Source: Lentinula raphanica
Lineage: Eukaryota > Basidiomycota > Agaricomycetes > Agaricales > Omphalotaceae
Direction of reading: 5' to 3'
Assembly: GCA_027919835.1 (NCBI GenBank)
Contig: JANVFP010000074.1
Span: forward strand, 1 to 12,458
DNA length: 12,458 bases
Shown here one piece after another: positions 8,630 through 12,458 of the stretch (position 1 is its first letter; each line of letters opens with the position of its first letter). The position numbers were made by a program, and so were the translations under genes. Under the pieces are notes generated by a model. It ran no database searches. It saw only the letters and a list, made by a program, of their open reading frames with translations, and had not been told where the DNA came from.

Positions 8630-8763
8630 TCGACATGAAGGCGGATTCCAAGGGTAGGGAGCCTTTCTGCAGGCCTCTGCAAACAACAGATCATCTCCCA
8701 GCAATTATAGTGCACTATTCATCACAACAGGTATGTACATGATGGTCTTTACCTTCATCATAC
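8630..8763 (+). repeat. Repeat Y, short copy ending in its hairpin
   Basis: Begins TCGACATGAAGG and stops after CATAC (8759-8763), inside the foot of the Y hairpin, where fragment C gag begins on the opposite strand. The hairpin itself carries mismatches here (GATGGTCTTTACC). It lies between plus-strand copy B and minus-strand fragment C. Confidence 0.88.
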
Positions 8764-8764
8764 A

Positions 8765-9072
8765 TGAGAGGACATGTTAGAGGACTTTTGAGAGGAAGGA
8801 AGCAACTTTGATCTGGCCTGATCTGGCCTGATCTGATCAGATAAGGGTTTGAGGCGAGTTTCTGCAGGATTGAGGGGTCTAGAGGCCTCAGAAGCACTCT
8901 GATCTGCTCTGATCTTGGTGGATAAGGATTTGGGGAGAGTTTGAGCAAGATCAAGGTGTCTGAAGGGCTTGGATGAGGCCTGATCAGTATGGATCTGGCT
9001 AGATTTGGACATGGAGGGTGTAGCAGCATGGATAGCAAGAGGATCTGGTGATTCAGAGCGATGGGGAGCCAT
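8765..9072 (-). pseudogene. Gag N-terminus, fragment C
   Basis: The start of gag with its ATG at 9070-9072 (MAPHRSES), about 102 codons, cut at SSNMSSH by the Y joint; the frame then meets a stop in Y. It is basic and rich in Ser, Pro and Gln, with SDQIRPDQARSK. It is the only copy in which the first about 20 codons run in frame into MSKSSQ, so it shows the native Gag start. No domain is recognisable in this part; the assignment rests on identity with copies A and D. Confidence 0.88.
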
Positions 9073-9174
9073 ACACAGTGTTGAGATGAAGATGGTGCTC
9101 AGGGAGAGCAGGATGATGAAGGAAAAAGAGGCAGATCAAGGTTAGATCTATGTAGATAAGAGTTAGTACAATGT
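9073..9174 (-). other. 5' UTR of fragment C
   Basis: Upstream of the gag ATG, pyrimidine-rich on the coding strand, matching 10240-10341 of copy D. The match stops at ACATTGTACT, exactly where Y's TCGA end begins (9175). Confidence 0.75.
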
Positions 9175-9590
9175 TCGACATGAAGGCGGATTCCAAGGGT
9201 AGGGAGCCTTTCTGCAGGCCTCTGCAAACAACAGATCATCTCCCAGCAATTATAGTGCACTATTCATCACAACAGGTATGTACATGAAGGTCTTCACCTT
9301 CATCATACCTAATGTGTACATGAATACACTTAATTGCTGGCTACCCTCCAGAGCTCTTGCCACTATACTGTGCACGCATACAGAGCTCTATTGCCCCTAC
9401 AAGTTGTCCACTATGACCTAGTGATATACCCAGTCTGTGTGGAGTTATGCACACTTTTTCACCAAAGTGCTCAGAATCTTCTGATAGAGCTTTTGATTTA
9501 CATTTCGCTCTACACCATGCAGTTCTGGATGGATCCCTTAGGTGTCTTAAGTGAAAATGTGCGGCTCCATGTCCTCTTGGGATGAAACAA
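9175..9590 (+). repeat. Repeat Y, full-length copy (forward)
   Basis: Begins TCGACATGAAGG and ends GGGATGAAACAA, the counterpart of 5730-6148. It joins minus-strand fragment C on the left and the unassigned region leading to plus-strand copy D on the right, so it lies at a divergence point. An 83-codon frame here (from 9334) is broken in the other full copy and is not taken as a gene. Confidence 0.9.
9274..9310. other. Hairpin in repeat Y (9175 copy)
   Basis: A 7-bp outer stem (AGGTATG / CATACCT), 3-nt bulge TAC, 8-bp inner stem (ATGAAGGT / ACCTTCAT) and CTTC loop at 9292-9295. The structure is shared with 6013-6049, and with 12352-12388 apart from one foot substitution (CATATCT). Confidence 0.8.
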
Positions 9591-10234
9591 ATTTGAAGGC
9601 ATTTGGTTCACTGATCCTCCCGCAATCGTCATTTCGAGTTGCACTCTCAAAACACAAAAAGCGGACTTGAGTGTTATTTCACTCCCAGAGTCTCTAGATC
9701 ACTCTGGACCATGTCTAGACACATCACATGGGTCTCTGGATATATTTCGGACATTTCCAGCGCTTATGGGGCGCTTGGATCATCAGCTGATAGCTGCACA
9801 TGGTCCCATCTTCACATGCATCAGGCATATCATGATGGGGTTGATCTGGTCCTGATGGTGGCTGTTACAGGTGCCAGAGGTCTGAGCAGAGGCCTGTAAA
9901 AGCGAGTTTCATCATCAGTTTTTGATCTCCCATTCTTCCTTTCCTTCCCCCACCATCTCTGACCTGGGTGAGGCTGCCTGCATGTCCCCTTGCTCTATTT
10001 GAGCTCTGATTTCACTATCCAGCACATTCCTCCATCTGTACAGACTATAGGCCTTCCAGAGGTGTCTCAGATACAGGAATCTGGTATGAAATTTCGCATT
10101 TTTCACCATCAAGACACTGAACAGACATCAAAGCACATCCAGACAGATCTAAGGTGATCAGACACTCTAGGAGTTGATTCCTTTGTTAGATCTTGGGTTT
10201 TTGGTGTCTCAGTGCGCTCTGATCATGTCTGATA
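9591..10234. other. Unassigned region upstream of copy D (possible 5' leader or promoter)
   Basis: About 640 bp with no match elsewhere in the window and no convincing gene; two short overlapping frames at 9639-9899 look accidental. A pyrimidine-rich tract lies at 9927-9959, like those near fungal promoters, and GATC-containing words increase toward copy D. It could be the true 5' region of the element, absent from the truncated copies, or host flank. A second copy of the family would settle this. Confidence 0.4.
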
Positions 10235-10341
10235 AGCCTCTACATTGTACTAACCCTTATCTACATAGATCTAACCTTGATCTGCCTGTTTTTCTTCATT
10301 CTCCTGCTCCCCTGAGCACCATCTTCATCTCAACACTCTGT
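10235..10341 (+). other. 5' UTR of copy D
   Basis: Matches the 5' UTR of fragment C from ACATTGTACT to the gag ATG. Pyrimidine-rich from about 10277 to the ATG at 10342. Confidence 0.72.
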
Positions 10342-12097
10342 ATGGCTCCCCATCGCTCTGAATCACCAGATCCTCTTGCTATCCATGCTCTACACCCTCC
10401 ATGTCCAAATCTAGCCAGATCCATGCTGATCAGGCCTCATCTAAGCCCTTCAGACACCTTGATCTTGCTCAAACTCTCCCCAAGTCCTTATCCACCAAGA
10501 TCAGAGCAGATCAGAGTGCTTCTGAGGCCTCTAACTCCCTCAATCCTGCACAAACTCGCCTCAAACCCTTATCTGATCAGATCAGGCCAGATCAGGCCAG
10601 ATCAAAGTTGCTCCCTTCTTCTCAAAAGTCCTCTAGCATGTCCTCTCACTCTCAGATCCCCTCTAGCTCGCTTCCTGGGCGCTCCATGGGCGCTTCTAGC
10701 TCCTCTAAACAGGGTAGAGCTCATGTCCACTTCAGGTCTGTGTCTCCTCATCCCTCTGATGTTCCATCTTCCTCTGCTGCTCCCCACTTGTCACCTCCTC
10801 CCTCCCTTGCTGCCAGGCTCTCTGATGACCCTGAGCAAGCTCTGGAGTTTCAGGCAGTCAGTGAACAAGCCAGGACTTTGCAGGAAGTTATTGAACAGTT
10901 CAGAAATGAGGAGATCAATGCTATGGAAGCCTTTAGGGCTATTAGAGATATATCATCCAATGATCCTGTTGTATCCCAAGACTATGTGTCTCAGATCATG
11001 GATATTCAGAGAGAGACCAATCAGTTTAAGAGAGACAAACTCAAAGGGAAGGATGCTGCTATTTCAGCTGATCAGAATGCTGTCTCTCATGAGGATGCTG
11101 TCAATGAGGCTGCTTGGGCTAGCATGCAAGCTCAGATTCAGGACTTGGATGATGAGCAAGCCCAGCTTGAATCTGGTGCTTCTGCTCAAGATCCAGAGCC
11201 TATTCTACAGGCTGGGAGAGATGCCTTGGCTAGGCTTCTTGCCTCTCCTGTCAAACCTGCTCCTACTGCTTCAATGCTTCCTGCTGCACTCCTTGAGGCT
11301 GCTCCTCACTTGGCCCATCTGTCAGGGCCTACATCTCTTCCTGCTCATGTGCAGAAGACTTGGGAACTCAAGAATCTATTTGCTGCTGAGAGCAATCTGG
11401 ACCCTCTTGTATCACTCTTGGCTGCTCAGCCTTTCTCTGACCCTCTCCCTGTCTCTCTGTTGCGCCTCATTGTCAAGGATCGCTTTGTTGATTTTGACAA
11501 AGTTTATGCTGCACTGGTCAGCTTCTCTTCAGCTACCTATGATGATAGCAGAGACTTTGGCTCAGAGTACAAGCTGGTTCGTAAGGACCAAGTACTCAAG
11601 TCTATGCCTGTCACTTCAGAGTCTCAATGGCTCCGAGTTTTTGATGCATGGACCGCTCCATTGCTCAAGGTTTATCCACATAGAAAAATTGAGCTGGAGA
11701 CGTACAAATCTCAAATTATGGAGTACTTCAGATCTTCACCTTATGATCCATCTGTGGCAATCAGAGTTGATAAAGAAGCTAGGCAGAAGGCTGCCAACAC
11801 TCCTTTGATCTGGGCAATCCAGAGAGCTTCCACACTCTTCTGCTCAAAGAGTTGTTATCTGCTAGGAAGAGGCCTTCTGGTGGTAGTTCATCATCTTCCT
11901 CTTCCAGTTCAAAGCGTCGTGACACACATTGCATCCTTTGGAATGAGAAGAGGTGTTCAGAGCCCTGTCCTAATAACAGGAAGCATGGCTACTGCAGTGA
12001 GTGTGGGGAACAGCACAGAGCCATTGACAATCAATCCTGCTATGACCAGCTCCAGAAGCGTCGCAGAGAGAGTAGAAAGCGCTCTTCAAGGGCCTAA
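10342..12097 (+). pseudogene. Gag-like protein of copy D, longest copy, two 1-bp losses
   Basis: The fullest gag in the window, about 585 codons. The ATG at 10342 opens MAPHRSES; a missing base near 10389 shifts the frame before MSKSSQ (ATG 10401), from which the frame runs open. Regions in order: Ser/Pro/Gln-rich basic N-terminus with 10-bp DNA repeats (10580-10600); Gln/Glu-rich coiled-coil-like stretch (LQEVIEQFRNEEINAMEAF) to about 11070; Ala/Leu-rich segment; globular region (WELKNLF to QKAANTP); Ser tract; Cys/His cluster (CSEPC ... CSECGEQH); basic tail (KRRRESRKRSSRA) before the stop at 12095-12097. A second missing base near 11804 moves translation into the pol frame. Nucleic-acid binding by the cluster and tail is inferred from Gag-like context. 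Confidence 0.87.
10580..10605 (+). repeat. Tandem 10-bp repeat GATCAGGCCA in gag
   Basis: Two full units (10580-10589, 10590-10599) and a partial third, preceded by CTGATCAG. It encodes alternating Arg/Asp-Gln residues. The same tract is kept in copy A (about 4888-4920, minus) and fragment C (about 8808-8841, minus). Confidence 0.8.
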
Positions 12098-12252
12098 ATC
12101 TCTGGCTGGTACAAAGCATCCTCTGGACTCTTCCCAATCTACTTCAAATCCACGTTTTAGACGTGGCTATCTATGGTCTTCTTCTAGTGCATCTTGTAAC
12201 ATCATTCCTCCCAGTATTACATCTACAATGACTGCACCTCCTCTACCTTCAC
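11943..12252 (+). pseudogene. Pol N-terminal stub of copy D
   Basis: The pol frame begins at the ATG at 11943, overlapping the gag 3' end by 155 nt in the +1 frame, and matches copy A pol through TAPPLPS. It is cut at 12252 by Y, before any RT motif, and the frame then runs about 38 codons into Y before a stop. Because of the gag deletion near 11804, this frame is also continuous with the gag frame from 10401, which makes an accidental long gag-pol fusion frame (10401-12365). Confidence 0.85.
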
Positions 12253-12458
12253 TCGACATGAAGGCGGATTCCAAGGGTAGGGAGCCTTTCTGCAGGCCTC
12301 TGCAAACAACAGATCATCTCCCAGTAATTATAGTGCACTATTCATCACAACAGGTATGTACATGAAGGTCTTCACCTTCATCATATCTAATGTGTACATG
12401 AATACACTTAATTGCTGGCTACCTCTCAAGTGCTCTTGCCACTATACTGTGTACGCAT
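12253..12458 (+). repeat. Repeat Y, copy cut by the window end
   Basis: Begins TCGACATGAAGG directly after the pol stub of copy D and follows the full-length copies to the last base, including the hairpin at 12352-12388. Like 9175-9590 it continues past the short-copy end point, so a full copy probably lies beyond the window. Confidence 0.9.

Larger units (their letters stand above)
6149..8763 (+). mobile_element. YR retrotransposon copy B (RT-RNaseH-YR half), defective
   Basis: Partial element lacking 5' UTR, gag and the pol N-terminus. Y lies at both borders in inverted orientation (5730-6148 reversed, 8630-8763 forward), both with TCGA facing inward. It parallels 1-2810 of the minus strand throughout, except for the MITE and small indels. 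Confidence 0.85.
10235..12252 (+). mobile_element. YR retrotransposon copy D (5' UTR, gag, pol start), defective
   Basis: The 5' part of the element on the plus strand, ended by Y at 12253. The pol section missing between this end point and the start of copy B corresponds to about 2811-3243 of copy A, so B and D are not two halves of one split element. Confidence 0.82.

Noticed and set aside
9334..9585. 83-codon open frame in repeat Y
   Set aside because: The other full Y copy has a 1-bp indel in the middle (near 5895) that breaks the frame, and the product has no recognisable motif.
5730..9590. Short similarity between the two ends of Y (GACATG-GAGCCG and GACATGAAGGCGG), as DNA-transposon inverted repeats
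   Set aside because: The match is short, gapped and not at the very tip on one side; no duplication of target sequence supports it.
1..12458. tRNA, rRNA, CRISPR or bacterial operon
   Set aside because: No cloverleaf, ribosomal segment, spaced direct-repeat array or ribosome-binding pattern was seen; the content is eukaryotic transposon sequence.

Overview
The window is eukaryotic repetitive DNA with no recognisable host gene. It is built almost entirely from broken copies of one tyrosine-recombinase (YR) retrotransposon family, with the order gag, reverse transcriptase/RNase H, YR. No methyltransferase lies between RNase H and YR, so the layout looks more like Ngaro than classical DIRS-1. 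A filamentous fungus, perhaps a basidiomycete, is my best guess: YR retrotransposons with a Cys/His-cluster Gag are known there and pyrimidine-rich tracts precede the gag ATG. Nothing in the sequence proves the host.

Layout from left to right: repeat Y, reversed and possibly cut by the window edge (1-134); repeat X, reversed (135-224); a 223-bp TA-flanked MITE (227-449); copy A on the minus strand, with YR (571-1559), RT/RNase H (1541-3551) and 5'-truncated gag (3397-4995); a 75-bp inverted X (4995-5069); a second gag fragment on minus (5070-5729); full-length Y, reversed (5730-6148); copy B on plus, with 5'-truncated RT/RNase H (6149-7420) and YR (7402-8417), then 3' UTR, X and short Y (to 8763); fragment C on minus, the gag 5' end (8765-9174); full-length Y (9175-9590); about 640 bp of unassigned sequence (9591-10234); copy D on plus, gag plus the pol N-terminus (10235-12252); and Y again, running off the end (12253-12458).

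Comparing the copies gives the ancestral plan. Gag starts MAPHRSES, has a coiled-coil-like middle and ends in a Cys/His cluster. Pol starts at an internal ATG about 155 nt before the gag stop, in the +1 frame. YR starts 19 nt before the pol stop in yet another frame. Every copy is broken by truncation, indels or both, so nothing here appears autonomous as it stands.

The most unusual feature is the pattern of junctions. The four Y copies with both flanks or one flank visible lie at junctions of the family's fragments, and at the three with both flanks visible the strand of the flanking fragment flips. The TCGA end of Y is the same base in all five copies, while its other end varies. One short copy stops in the foot of a strong hairpin. 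Y (with X) could be the inverted terminal repeat of this family, or a parasite of its junctions; the sequence alone does not decide. Arms 1-2810 and 6149-8763 form a large inverted repeat.
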